NCBI RefSeq assembly: GCF_000373925.1
Contig: NZ_KB892739.1
Location: 1 to 64,000 of the forward strand
DNA: 64,000 nucleotides
Direction of reading: 5' to 3'
Source of the DNA: Actinopolymorpha alba DSM 45243
GTDB lineage: Bacteria > Actinomycetota > Actinomycetes > Propionibacteriales > Actinopolymorphaceae
A model generated the notes under the pieces. It ran no database searches. It had not been told where the DNA came from and was given only the letters and a program-made list of their open reading frames with translations. The position numbers and the translations under genes were made by a program. Positions 51,431 to 60,315 of this stretch are shown here, piece after piece (within the stretch, counting starts at the first letter, position 1; every line of letters begins with the position of its first letter).

Positions 51431-52584
51431 GAACCCAGCACAGGTCCCACCGGGCACGTTGTCAAGATCTCATTGCCCTGCTCGGTGACGAGGACCGTGG
51501 CGGAGAATCCGATCCCACCGACACCTTCCAGCCGAAGGGTCGGCACGACATGGACAACCATGCGGGGCTGGAACTCCCGGTGTTCGGTCTCCTTCAACGA
51601 CAGCAGGTGACCCTCACCCCAGTCGGGCGCGAACGCGATTCCTACCGAATATCCGCTGCGCTTTCGGTAGGTGTGAAGCATCCCGTGGTCGCCGATGACC
51701 CGGCGGCAGGTCTCGTGCGCCTGCGCCGGCGTGGCGCCCGGACGCACCATCTCAACCGTCGCCTGCCTGGCGGCCGCGCAGGCCTCCGCCATCCGAGCCA
51801 GGTCACCCGTCAGACGGCCGTGCCACACGGTGTGCATGAGCGGCGCGTGGTACCGATCCCGGCTGGCGGCCATTTCCAGGAGGACCGGCTCGTCTCGCGC
51901 GACCACGCGATCGGTCCAGCTGGCGTGGATGGTCCCTGACCGTGGACCGGACGCGACGAAGGGTTCCATACCGAAGTACTCCGACCCGTACGACACAAGT
52001 CCGGCGAAAGCTGCCGCCGCGATGTCCCGTTCCCGGGCACCGACCTGAACCGCCTCCACCGCTGCCAGCATCCCGGCGTTCGTCACCGTGGCCGCCGCAC
52101 GGATCTTCGCGATCTCCGTGTCAGACTTGAGGACTCGCAGCTCCGCCAGCACCCCGTCGAGCGCGAACGGCTTGTCGTGCTTGACGCCGCCGAGCTGCGC
52201 CGCCAACCGCGCGTGCGCGACCGGAGGAAGGAACCAGGAGTTCTCCTCCAGGCCCACGATCCGGGCGTCTGGAACCAACTCCCGCACCAGATCGACCGTC
52301 GCCCCGAGCGGGTCTAGGGCATCCGGGTAGCCGTGGATCTGCTGCAGATGGGTCGTGGCCCGGGCGTTGACCGTTTCGGTTTCCCGGGTGAGGACCGCCG
52401 GCTCTCCCGTTGCCGGGACCACCAGGCACTGGTAGGTGTAATAGCCGGGCGTCGCATGGCCACTCAGATAGCAGACGTTCTCCGGGGTGTGCACAACGGC
52501 AACGTCAACACCTTCTTGACGCAGGACCGCTTGCAGTCGGTCAACCCGGGACCCGAACTCCTCGGCCGGGAACGCTGGACTCAT
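51427..52584 (-). CDS. M24-fold hydrolase lacking metal ligands, DoeA/creatinase-like
   Basis: A 385-residue pita-bread-fold protein with a creatinase N-domain (VDVAVVHTPENVCYLSGHAT). In metallopeptidases of M24 the C-domain carries Asp, Asp, His, Glu, Glu; here the aligned places read LLEMAASRDRYHAPLMHTVW, RSGYSVGIAFAPDWGEGHLL and VVHVVPTLRLEGVGGIGFSA, so all five are altered. That pattern is known from creatinase and ectoine hydrolase DoeA, which cleave C-N bonds without metal; the SVGIAFAPDWGEGH block is very DoeA-like. It likely hydrolyses a cyclic or N-substituted amino acid. ATG 52584 overlaps the preceding stop (ATGA). Confidence 0.8.
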   Translation of the reverse strand: MSPAFPAEEFGSRVDRLQAVLRQEGVDVAVVHTPENVCYLSGHATPGYYTYQCLVVPATGEPAVLTRETETVNARATTHLQQIHGYPDALDPLGATVDLVRELVPDARIVGLEENSWFLPPVAHARLAAQLGGVKHDKPFALDGVLAELRVLKSDTEIAKIRAAATVTNAGMLAAVEAVQVGARERDIAAAAFAGLVSYGSEYFGMEPFVASGPRSGTIHASWTDRVVARDEPVLLEMAASRDRYHAPLMHTVWHGRLTGDLARMAEACAAARQATVEMVRPGATPAQAHETCRRVIGDHGMLHTYRKRSGYSVGIAFAPDWGEGHLLSLKETEHREFQPRMVVHVVPTLRLEGVGGIGFSATVLVTEQGNEILTTCPVGPVLGS

Positions 52585-53423
52585 GGGGACAACCTCTCGA
52601 CTCGCTGGTGTTTCAGATCGGTACGCCGATCCCGCAGGTAGGTAAGGTCACGGCGGACGGTGTGGACGCGCGCGGATTCGATGGCGACGACGGCGATCCC
52701 CTGCTCGGGCGCGACCTCGGCCAGTAGGGAGCCGCGTGGGTCATAGACAGCGCTGCGCCCGAAGAAGTCCAGCCCGTCGATCTCGCCGACGGCGTTCGCG
52801 ACCGCCACATAGACGCCGTTCTCGACGGCGCGCGCCGGGTGGTAGATGTCGTAACGGCTCTCCTGGTCGCCGTGACAGAACGCCGAGGCGAACACCATCA
52901 CGTCCACTGGAGGATCGGCGGTCGCGTACGCGCGGACGAACTCCGGAAACCCTTCGTCATAACAGATCCCGACGCCGAGAACGATCCCGCCGATCTCGAG
53001 CCGGAGCAACCCGCCCCCGGGCACGAAGACGTCCCGTTCCCCTTCCCACAGGTGCGCCTTGTGATAGGTCGCGATCCGCATACCCGCGCCGTCGAACACC
53101 ACCGCCGCGTTGGACAACCCGCCATTCCGGCGTACGGCTGCGCCGACCAGGAGAGCGGTCCCCGCCTGCCGGCAGGCCTGTCCCAAAGCCGCGAGCAGAG
53201 GCCCGCTGAGGTCGACGGCATACCTGTCGGGTTGGGCCGCGAGTCCCGCCAGGTCGTACCCGCACAGGAAGAGTTCCGGCAGGACCAGGAGGCGGGCGCC
53301 GGCCCGGCCAGCCCCGATCACCAGCTCCGCCGCCTTCTCGGCGTTCACGGCGACGTCGCCTGGCACGCTCGGCGCCTGCCCGACCGCCAGGAGGATCGAT
53401 GGCGGGGGCGTCACCTCCACCAT
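52581..53423 (-). CDS. Carbon-nitrogen hydrolase (nitrilase superfamily)
   Basis: A 280-residue amidase of the nitrilase superfamily. The catalytic triad is complete: Glu in LVLPELFLCGYDL, Lys in TYHKAHLWEGERDVF and Cys in GVGICYDEGFPEFVRAYA. The SRYDIYHPARAVENGVYVAV stretch is typical of omega-amidase/N-carbamoylase-like branches. It probably splits an amide or carbamoyl group from the imported substrate or an intermediate. It overlaps the M20 gene by 13 bases upstream and the M24 gene by 4 bases downstream. Confidence 0.87.
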   Translation of the reverse strand: MVEVTPPPSILLAVGQAPSVPGDVAVNAEKAAELVIGAGRAGARLLVLPELFLCGYDLAGLAAQPDRYAVDLSGPLLAALGQACRQAGTALLVGAAVRRNGGLSNAAVVFDGAGMRIATYHKAHLWEGERDVFVPGGGLLRLEIGGIVLGVGICYDEGFPEFVRAYATADPPVDVMVFASAFCHGDQESRYDIYHPARAVENGVYVAVANAVGEIDGLDFFGRSAVYDPRGSLLAEVAPEQGIAVVAIESARVHTVRRDLTYLRDRRTDLKHQRVERLSP

Positions 53424-54580
53424 GCCCCCTCGTGGCGCAGGAGTTCGCGCAGGATCGCCTCATATCCACGTACTCCGCATCGAAGGTCGTCGAGTGCCAC
53501 CGACTCGTCGACCGCGTGCATGACCTCGAGTTCGCCGGGACCGACCACCAGGCAGGGAATCCCCGCCGCACGAAAATGTGTCATGTCGCAGTTGACGACC
53601 AGCCCGCCAAGCTCTGGTGACAGGCCCGCGCCCGCAAGGCCGAGTTGACAGGCCACCACGAACGGATGGTCCGCCGGGGTCTCCGACGGCCCGCCGGTGC
53701 TGGGAGCACATGCGGAGATCCGGGCCTGCGCCGGCGCGTGCTCGGCGTTGAACCGCTCGAGGATCTGCTCGACCTCCACGAGAGCGTCCCGGTCCGTTTC
53801 GCCCGGCACCAGCCGCCGGTCGAGCGTGAGGCGGCAGCGTTCAGGCACCGCGTTTGGCGCCTCTCCACCCTCGACCAGGACCGGCGTGACCGTCGGCGCT
53901 CCGACCAGGGGGTGGCTCCGCCCGGCGAGCACACCGGCGTAGTCGGTGATCAGCTCCACAAGCTGGGCGGCGTGCACGATCGCGTTCACGCCGTTGTGCG
54001 GTGTCGCAGCGTGCGCGGCGACACCCGTCACCTCGATGACCGGACGCACCGATCCCTTGTGTGCGGTGAAAAGCCGGCCACCGGTGGGCTCCCCGACGAT
54101 CGCCGCGTCCGGCCGGTGGTCGGTCAGCAGCCGCCGCGCGCCGGTGCTCCCGACCTCCTCATCGACCACAGCCGTGTAGACGAGAGTGCCGGAGAGCCCG
54201 GCCGCTTCCTCGAGCAGTCCGAGGGCGGCGACTGCCATCGCCGCCAGACTCCCCTTGGCGTCGGCCGCACCCCGCCCGTAGAGCCGACCGTCCCGTTGCG
54301 TGGGTTCGAACGGCGGCGACGTCCAACCCGGCCCGGCCGGAACGACGTCCAGGTGCGAGTTCAGCATCACGGTCGGCCCGCCGGAGCCAAACTCCGCCCG
54401 GGCAATGAGGTTCGGGCGCCCTGGCGCCACCTCGTCGAGCTCGACATCGAAGCCGCCCTGGCGCAGGACGTCCGCCAGAAGTCCGGCGGCACCGGCCTCG
54501 TTGCCGGCTGGATTGGTCGTGTCGAGTGCCACCAGATCACAGAGGAGCCCCACCACATCGGGGATCTGGGCAGAAGTCAT
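53411..54580 (-). CDS. M20-family deacylase/peptidase (ArgE/DapE-like)
   Basis: A 389-residue dizinc hydrolase. Metal ligands: His in VMLNSHLDVVPAG, Asp in YGRGAADAKGSLAAMA, Glu-Glu in AVVDEEVGSTGA, Glu in AIVGEPTGGRL and the C-terminal His. The dimerization domain (VIEVTGVAAHAATPHNGVNA) contains the conserved His. Family members remove N-acetyl, N-succinyl or N-formyl groups from amino acids, for example acetylornithine deacetylase. ATG 54580 overlaps the stop of the enolase-like gene. In the operon it would release the free amino acid after the ring-opening or side-group step. Confidence 0.88.
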   Translation of the reverse strand: MTSAQIPDVVGLLCDLVALDTTNPAGNEAGAAGLLADVLRQGGFDVELDEVAPGRPNLIARAEFGSGGPTVMLNSHLDVVPAGPGWTSPPFEPTQRDGRLYGRGAADAKGSLAAMAVAALGLLEEAAGLSGTLVYTAVVDEEVGSTGARRLLTDHRPDAAIVGEPTGGRLFTAHKGSVRPVIEVTGVAAHAATPHNGVNAIVHAAQLVELITDYAGVLAGRSHPLVGAPTVTPVLVEGGEAPNAVPERCRLTLDRRLVPGETDRDALVEVEQILERFNAEHAPAQARISACAPSTGGPSETPADHPFVVACQLGLAGAGLSPELGGLVVNCDMTHFRAAGIPCLVVGPGELEVMHAVDESVALDDLRCGVRGYEAILRELLRHEGAWWR

Positions 54581-55668
54581 CGCATCCTCACGAGGGTTTC
54601 GTCTGTCAGGTTCACGTTGACACCGAGGCCAACCCCCCGTGGCACCACGACGGCACCGGCGCGCAGCTCCAACGGCCCGGCGACGTCCTCGGCGACGTTG
54701 GCGCATCCCCACAGCTCCGCCATCTCGACGTCGAGGGCGACCGCCAGCTGCGTGGTCGCCGCACAGCCGAGCCGGCCGCAGTCCATCTGGCCGAGCGCCA
54801 CGCCAAGACCGAGCTCGCGCGCCACCTCGACTGCCCGGAATAGCTCGTCGACCGTCCCGCACTTCTCCAGCTTGAGGTGTACGCCGTTGACCGCGCCGGC
54901 CGCGGCCAGGCGCCGTACCGAGCTGGCGTCCCCCGCGCTCTCGTCCGCGTACACCGGGACCTTCCCCGCCGCGCGTACCCGCGCCATCGCGTCGTCGTCA
55001 CCGGCCGGTGTCGGCTGTTCGATCCAGGCGACGTCGGCCGATACCAACCAGGGCAGGGCGGCCAGCGCCCGCTCGACATCCCAGGCCCCGTTGGCGTCCG
55101 CGAGCAACACCGTCCGCGGGCCGGCGGCCGCGCGTACCGCCGCCAGCCGGTCGGCGTCAACGCCCGCTTGCGGGTGACCGACCCGCACCTTGATCCGGGC
55201 GAACCCCTCGGCTACCGCGGCAGCCGCCCTGGCCGCGGCTTCCTCCGGCGTACCAAAGCCAATCTGCGCGTGGGTGGGCATCGCGTCGACGATCGGGACC
55301 TGACCACGGTGGCCAAGATGCTGGGCGAAGGAGACACCGGCCTGCCGGGCGGCGGCGTCGCGGCAGGCGAGATCGAAGCCCATCGCGGCAAGCCTTGAAC
55401 GCTTCAGCAGCCTGGGCAGGATCGCCGGTGGGCCAAGCTCCGCTGCGAGTTCGGCGTACGCGGCGAGGACGTCATCGGCTGTCTCGCCGGTCGCGTACGC
55501 GCCGTTGCCCCGGATCTCGGCCCATCCGCTCCCACCGTCGCGCAAGCGCACGTTGACGAACACCTCATCCAGGTGGTGGGCGTCAACCCGGGCATGACGC
55601 AGTGAAACCCGCAACGGGAGGGCGATCCGGTGGACGCTGAAGGCCGCCACCTCGCTCGACCGTGCCAC
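54577..55668 (-). CDS. Enolase-superfamily racemase/epimerase-like protein
   Basis: A 363-residue member of the MLE-like branch (N-acylamino acid racemase and dipeptide epimerase relatives). Metal ligands are Asp in TVLLADANGAWDVE, Glu in VAWIEQPTPAGDDDA and Asp in PVYADESAGDAS; the C-terminal catalytic Lys is in GVHLKLEKCGT. The N-side base motif, KxK in typical members, reads RIKVRVG here: the second Lys is Arg, so one-base or altered stereochemistry is possible. The start is taken as GTG 55668, one base after the aminotransferase stop; GTG 55650 is an alternative. A role in inverting an N-acyl amino acid fits its M20 neighbour. Confidence 0.82.
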   Translation of the reverse strand: MARSSEVAAFSVHRIALPLRVSLRHARVDAHHLDEVFVNVRLRDGGSGWAEIRGNGAYATGETADDVLAAYAELAAELGPPAILPRLLKRSRLAAMGFDLACRDAAARQAGVSFAQHLGHRGQVPIVDAMPTHAQIGFGTPEEAAARAAAAVAEGFARIKVRVGHPQAGVDADRLAAVRAAAGPRTVLLADANGAWDVERALAALPWLVSADVAWIEQPTPAGDDDAMARVRAAGKVPVYADESAGDASSVRRLAAAGAVNGVHLKLEKCGTVDELFRAVEVARELGLGVALGQMDCGRLGCAATTQLAVALDVEMAELWGCANVAEDVAGPLELRAGAVVVPRGVGLGVNVNLTDETLVRMR

Positions 55669-55669
55669 C

Positions 55670-56911
55670 TCAGCGGATTTCAAAATGCCCCACGACCTCG
55701 AGCAGCCGGTCGAGAGCCGGCGCCCAGACAGACTCGTCCTGCGCGAAGCACAGCCGCATATGCCCAAGGCCCGACGGCCCGAACTGGTAGCCCGGGTTGA
55801 CGACAATGCCCGCGTCCTTCTTCAACGCCAGCGCGATCCGCTGATCGCTGGTGTCGACAAGGACCTCGGGGAAGACGTACGCCGTCCCCCACGCGGGACG
55901 GACCCGCATCACCCGCGAGGCGTTGATCGCCTCGACCGTCATGTCGCGCAGGGATTGGTACTCCTTCAGGCGATTCCGCAGGAACTCCCCATCGTCGGCC
56001 AACCAGTGCGTCAACAGATGCTGGGCGTACGCGGGTGCCCGCAGAGCCGTCACGGACTGGACGTCCTCCATCCGGTCGACAATCTCCCTCGGCCCGACCG
56101 CGACGCCGAGGCGATAACCCGAAAGAGACTCGGTCTTGGACGGGCCCAGCAGCGTGACCGTGCGTCCGGCCATCCCGGGCACCGCCGCGAGATGGTGGAA
56201 CTCCTCGCCGTCGTAGACCAGACGGCAGTACAACTGGTCGGCTAGCACGAGAATGTCGTGATCCTGCGCGGCCCGCGCGATCCGCTCGATGGTCTCCTGG
56301 TCGTAGATCGCGCCGGTCGGGTTGTTGGGATGGCTGAAGACCATCAACCGCGGCTTGCGTTCGCACGCTTTCTCGAACGCCGACCAGTCCAGGGTGGGGC
56401 GTCCCTCGTCCGGAACCACCATGGGAACCCGCAGGACCTCGGCCCCGAAATACCGCAGCATCCGCTCGGTCGAGAGGTAGTCGGGATCGGGAAGGACGAC
56501 AACATCGCCCGGTGAGAGGATCGCGGCCAGCGCGATGAACAACGCACCCTGGGTGCCGGGCGTCAGGATGACGTCGGCGTCTCCGGTGCTCGGCAGCCCG
56601 AACTCCCGCTCGACGTTGGCCGCGACGGTCTCACGCACCGCGCGGTCACCGCGATAGGGCGTGTACGTCATCCCGCCGCCGCCCGCTGCCGCTGTGAAGC
56701 TCGGGAGCGCCCAGTCAGGTGCGGGGAACCGGTGCGTGTCGGCATAGGTCACGTCCAGCAGCGGCGTGCGCCCAGGCGCGTTCTCCAGTTCGCGTTCGGC
56801 CTCCCGCAGCGACATTCCCAACACCTCACGGAGTTCGGGTAGCGCCAGCCGGTCGATCGACGCGGGCACGTGCGTTTCTATCGTTCTCACCTCTCGATGT
56901 ACTGCGGTCAT
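55670..56911 (-). CDS. PLP-dependent aminotransferase class I/II
   Basis: A 413-residue fold-type I aminotransferase. The cofactor lysine is in VTLLGPSKTESLSGYRLGVA; LMVFSHPNNPTGAIY carries the PLP-contacting Asn, ILVLADQLYCRLVYDG the Asp/Tyr pair, and the C-terminal Arg in GLGHMRLCFAQ binds the substrate carboxylate. It is unlike the class III enzyme DoeD of known ectoine pathways. It could transaminate diaminobutyrate-like amines to a semialdehyde, or another amino acid. Its ATG overlaps the GntR stop (ATGA), and its stop adjoins the enolase-like start. Confidence 0.88.
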   Translation of the reverse strand: MTAVHREVRTIETHVPASIDRLALPELREVLGMSLREAERELENAPGRTPLLDVTYADTHRFPAPDWALPSFTAAAGGGGMTYTPYRGDRAVRETVAANVEREFGLPSTGDADVILTPGTQGALFIALAAILSPGDVVVLPDPDYLSTERMLRYFGAEVLRVPMVVPDEGRPTLDWSAFEKACERKPRLMVFSHPNNPTGAIYDQETIERIARAAQDHDILVLADQLYCRLVYDGEEFHHLAAVPGMAGRTVTLLGPSKTESLSGYRLGVAVGPREIVDRMEDVQSVTALRAPAYAQHLLTHWLADDGEFLRNRLKEYQSLRDMTVEAINASRVMRVRPAWGTAYVFPEVLVDTSDQRIALALKKDAGIVVNPGYQFGPSGLGHMRLCFAQDESVWAPALDRLLEVVGHFEIR

Positions 56912-57627
56912 GCGGATGGATCTGGTCGTTTCTGGTCTTCGGTCCGGCCTTGGAGTTCTGGAAGCAGGCGGTTGAGGGCTGTGATCCCGCCACGAACGTG
57001 GTCGCGGGTCACCGCGCGCATCCGGTCGGCGTCGCGGGCGCGAAGGGCGTCGATCATCGCCGCGTGCTCGCGAAGGGACGTCGTGGCCCGGTCAAGATCC
57101 GAGAGGTACATCGCGATGTAGCGGTCGCTGAGGGTCCGCAGGCGTTCAAGGACCTCAAGTGAATGCGGCATCTGGGCGAGTCCGTAGATCGCGCTGTGGA
57201 ACTGCCGGTCGAGAAGGGCGAACCTTGCGAGGTCCCCGCGTTCGGTCACCCACCGCTGCTCCTCGACGATCTCGACGAGCTCGTCGAGATCCTTGTCTGT
57301 CACGGCTTCGACCGCGGCACCCCCGAGCAGCACCTCCATCGCCTCGCGCCCGGCGTACACATCCCGGGCGTCGGCGAGGGAGACCGGCGTGATCATCCAC
57401 CGTTGGTGCGGCCGATCGACCACCAGCCCTTCGGCCGCGAGCCGTACCAACGCCTGCCGCAGCGGGACCCGACTGATCCCGAGTTCAGTGGCCAGGCCCT
57501 CCTGGTCGAGGGTCTGCTGGGGCGCCAGCCGGCCAGCGAGGATCCATTCCCGAAGACGCAGGTAGGCCCAGTCCTGCTTGCGCCACGACATGGGTAGCTG
57601 CGCGGGCGCGGAAGGAGGTAGCGGCAT
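56908..57627 (-). CDS. GntR-family regulator, FCD type
   Basis: A 239-residue FadR-subfamily regulator. The winged helix starts LRLREWILAGRLAPQQTLDQ and has EGLATELGISRVPLRQALVR, the typical recognition helix. The FCD domain binds a small effector through a metal site: Asp and His in DLARFALLDRQFHSAIYGLA, His in SLREHAAMIDALRA and His in VTRDHVRGG. It lies inside the operon between importer and enzyme genes, so it is likely the substrate-responsive control of the whole cluster. No operator can be assigned with certainty. Confidence 0.88.
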   Translation of the reverse strand: MPLPPSAPAQLPMSWRKQDWAYLRLREWILAGRLAPQQTLDQEGLATELGISRVPLRQALVRLAAEGLVVDRPHQRWMITPVSLADARDVYAGREAMEVLLGGAAVEAVTDKDLDELVEIVEEQRWVTERGDLARFALLDRQFHSAIYGLAQMPHSLEVLERLRTLSDRYIAMYLSDLDRATTSLREHAAMIDALRARDADRMRAVTRDHVRGGITALNRLLPELQGRTEDQKRPDPSA

Positions 57628-57669
57628 GGGAGCTCCGTTTCAGGACGTCTCGGTCAGGCGTGGCACGGG

Positions 57670-58422
57670 TCAGTGCGCGAGGATCTGCGCGAGGAAGTGT
57701 TGCGTACGCGCGTGACGAGGCCGGTCGAACGTCTCCTCCGTCGGCCCCTCCTCGATGATCTGGCCCGCGTCCATGAACACCACCCGGTCGGCCGAGCGCC
57801 GCGCGAAGCCCATCTCGTGTGTCACCACCACGATCGTCATGCCCTCGGCGGCCAGCGCCCGCATCACTTCGAGAACCTCCCTGGTGAACTCCGGGTCCAG
57901 TGCGCTCGTGGGTTCGTCGAACAACATCACCGCCGGTCGCATCGCCAACGCTCGCGCGATCGCCACCCGCTGCTGCTGGCCACCGGAGAGCTCGAACGGG
58001 TAGTGGTCAACCTTCTCGGCCAGGCCGACCTTCACGAGTAGGTCACGCGCCTCGGCCTCGGCCTGTGCGGCGGGGATACCGCGTACCCGTCTGGGTGCGA
58101 GCGTGACGTTCTCCAGCGCCGTCATGTGGGGGAAGAGGTTGAACTGCTGGAACACCATGCCGATCTCGCCGCGCAGAGGTTTGGGCTGCTCCCCCGCGGC
58201 AGCGAACCGCGTGCCACGGAAGGAGATCTCACCCGTCTGCACCGGCTCCAGGCCGGCGAGACAGCGCAGCATCGTGGACTTCCCCGCACCCGAGGGCCCA
58301 AGGATCACCACGGACTCACCCTCGCGGATGCCAAGCGTCACGTCCTTGACCACGGCCGCTCCGTGGTAGCTGCGGGTGATCCCGTCAGCCCGCAGCAGCG
58401 TTGGCGAGGTGGTCATCGTCAT
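57670..58422 (-). CDS. Amino-acid ABC transporter ATP-binding protein
   Basis: A 250-residue GlnQ/HisP-type ATPase. Walker [18 protein letters not shown]-loop [18 protein letters not shown], signature [16 protein letters not shown], Walker [15 protein letters not shown] and the switch His in [12 protein letters not shown]. The LFPHMT stretch after the Q-loop is the hallmark of polar amino-acid importers. Its start overlaps the permease stop by one base. It energises uptake for the operon's pathway. Confidence 0.94.
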   Translation of the reverse strand: MTMTTSPTLLRADGITRSYHGAAVVKDVTLGIREGESVVILGPSGAGKSTMLRCLAGLEPVQTGEISFRGTRFAAAGEQPKPLRGEIGMVFQQFNLFPHMTALENVTLAPRRVRGIPAAQAEAEARDLLVKVGLAEKVDHYPFELSGGQQQRVAIARALAMRPAVMLFDEPTSALDPEFTREVLEVMRALAAEGMTIVVVTHEMGFARRSADRVVFMDAGQIIEEGPTEETFDRPRHARTQHFLAQILAH

Positions 58423-59135
58423 CAGTTGCCTCCCGTCGTCGCGGGCATCACGGGCGGTGTCAAGGGCCCCTTGCGGCGAGCCGAGGCACGTCTCGTCACA
58501 TCAAGTCGGCGTTCGACCGCGTTGACAGCAAGGGTGAACAGCGTGGTGAGTACGAGATAGTGGATCGCCGCGGCGACCAACGTGTTGACATAGTCGAAGT
58601 TCGCCGCGGCGATCCGCTGGGCCGACAGCAGTAGGTCCTGGACCGCCACCACGGAGGCCAGCGCCGAGGTCTTGAGCATGCCGATGAACTGGTTACCGGT
58701 CGGCGGCAGGATCACCCGCGCCGCCTGCGGCAGCACCACCCAGCGCAGGATCTGGCGTTCGGACAAACCCAACATGTGCGCGGCGGTGCGCTGTCCGCGG
58801 TCGACCGACAGCAAGCCCGCCCGGATGATCTCCGCCATGTAGGCCGCTTCGTTCATGCTCAACGCGATCACCGCACAGGTGAACGGCGAGAACCGCAGGC
58901 CCCAACCCGGTAACACGTTGAAGACGAAGATCAGCTGGAGCAGGACCGGCGTTCCTCGAAACAGCCAGATGTAACCGTTGGCCAGCCATCGTGCCGGCGC
59001 GACCGAACTGGTCTTGACCAGTCCGAGCAGCAGGCCGCCGACGATACCCAGAACCATGGAGACCACGGTCAGGGCAAGGGTGATTCCCGCTGACTGGAAG
59101 AAGGTCGCGGAGAACACGTAGTCGAGGAACGACAC
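58422..59135 (-). CDS. Amino-acid ABC transporter permease
   Basis: A 237-residue HisM/GlnP-type permease with five membrane helices. The ATPase-contact EAA loop is [20 protein letters not shown] with [20 protein letters not shown], and [20 protein letters not shown] is the conserved N-terminal signature of this family. GTG start preceded by GGGAG. Only one permease is present, so it probably acts as a homodimer with two copies of the ATPase. Confidence 0.93.
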   Translation of the reverse strand: MSFLDYVFSATFFQSAGITLALTVVSMVLGIVGGLLLGLVKTSSVAPARWLANGYIWLFRGTPVLLQLIFVFNVLPGWGLRFSPFTCAVIALSMNEAAYMAEIIRAGLLSVDRGQRTAAHMLGLSERQILRWVVLPQAARVILPPTGNQFIGMLKTSALASVVAVQDLLLSAQRIAAANFDYVNTLVAAAIHYLVLTTLFTLAVNAVERRLDVTRRASARRKGPLTPPVMPATTGGN

Positions 59136-59187
59136 AGAAGACTCCCGTCGTCAGACGCGTGACGTGCTCGGCTCCACTGTGGAGCGG

Positions 59188-60060
59188 TCAGCCCTTCTTG
59201 AAGTAGTTGACCTCGGGCGGCAGGTGATACTTCTCCAGCAACTTGCCGTACTCCCCGCTCGCGACGAACTTGTCGAGCGCCGCCTTGACCGCCTTGGCCG
59301 TCTCGGTGTCGCCTTTTCGCACCGCGATGCCGATCTTGGTGCCGAGGTCGAACGTCGCCGCGACCTCAAGCGAACCCTTCTCCTGGGTGATGGTGTACGC
59401 CGCTCCCGGCGTCGAGGTGTCGAACGTGTCAGCCCGGCCCGACTTGACCGCCAGCAGCGCGTCCTGGTTCGTCGGCAGCGCCAGGATGTTCATCGCCGGC
59501 TTGCCGGCCGCCTTGAGCTGCTTGTTGAACTCGTTCATGTACTGCTCGCCGATGGCGCCGCGGGTCACGGCCACCGTCTTGCCGGACAGGTCATCGGGCA
59601 CCTTCGCGATCTTCTTCGGGTTGCCCTTGGGAACCAGCAGCGACTCACCGATCACCATGTAGGGAACGAAGTCGACGACCTTCTCCCGCTCGGGCTTGAT
59701 GTACATCGCCGAGTTGATGACGTCGATGCGCCTACCCTGCAGGGCGGGGATGAGGCCGTCGAAGTCGATGTCGAGCGGCTTGGAGTTCAACCCCATGGAC
59801 GCACCGAGTTTCTGGATCATCTCGATGTCGAAACCGTCGGGCTGGCCGGAGCTGCCCTTGAACTCGAATGGCGGGAAGGATGCGGCCGTGCCGTAGGTCA
59901 GGGTGCCGCTCTCGACCAGCTGCGTGGGTGGCGCGACCTCTGCCTTGGAGGTGGATCCACCAGTTGCCCCGTCCGCACCTCCGCAGGCGGCGAGCGCGCC
60001 GATGACGGTGAGCGTTCCGAGCGCCGCGATCGTGCGCCTCAACCTTCGAGTTACAACCAT
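59188..60060 (-). CDS. Family 3 solute-binding lipoprotein (EhuB-like type)
   Basis: A 290-residue lipoprotein with signal MVVTRRLRRTIAALGTLTVI and lipobox LAAC. The binding domain has TLTYGTAASFPPFEFKGSSG, PDGFDIEMIQKLGASMGL, ALQGRRIDVINSAMYIKPER and VVDFVPYMVIGESLLV, the standard family 3 periplasmic binding pattern for amino acids, opines and ectoine. Ligand residues cannot be read reliably by eye. It is the first gene of the operon; ATG 60060 is chosen since the signal peptide starts there. Its ligand defines the pathway. Confidence 0.9.
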   Translation of the reverse strand: MVVTRRLRRTIAALGTLTVIGALAACGGADGATGGSTSKAEVAPPTQLVESGTLTYGTAASFPPFEFKGSSGQPDGFDIEMIQKLGASMGLNSKPLDIDFDGLIPALQGRRIDVINSAMYIKPEREKVVDFVPYMVIGESLLVPKGNPKKIAKVPDDLSGKTVAVTRGAIGEQYMNEFNKQLKAAGKPAMNILALPTNQDALLAVKSGRADTFDTSTPGAAYTITQEKGSLEVAATFDLGTKIGIAVRKGDTETAKAVKAALDKFVASGEYGKLLEKYHLPPEVNYFKKG

Positions 60061-60198
60061 GTTTCCTCGTTTTCGCAGGTCAGAGCGTTCTGGATCCCCG
60101 CATCCCGTAATCCAGGAATCATGAAGGGTCAGCTGATCGCGGGTCAAGAGTTGAGCCGAAAGTTCACCGGACGGGAGGTGCCGGATCACAACGAGTCA

Positions 60199-60230
60199 GA
60201 GGCCGGTCGGCGTCACGACCGACCGGCCTC
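60199..60230 (-). terminator. Hairpin terminator after the FAD reductase gene
   Basis: A perfect 11-bp stem (60199-60209 with 60220-60230) and a ten-base loop, 86 bases after the stop of the minus-strand gene at 60316 and before the solute-binding protein gene. No T-run follows, as is common for actinobacterial terminators. Confidence 0.6.
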
Positions 60231-60315
60231 CACACCGCTCACCGCGAGGACTGCCGCATAAGAAGGGGAGCGGGCTTACCGAGTTGGAAAGTGAAAAACG
60301 AAGTCCCGCGGCTTC

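Noticed and set aside
53645-55177. Plus-strand frame of 510 codons
   Set aside because: Antisense to the M20 and enolase-superfamily genes; no motif.
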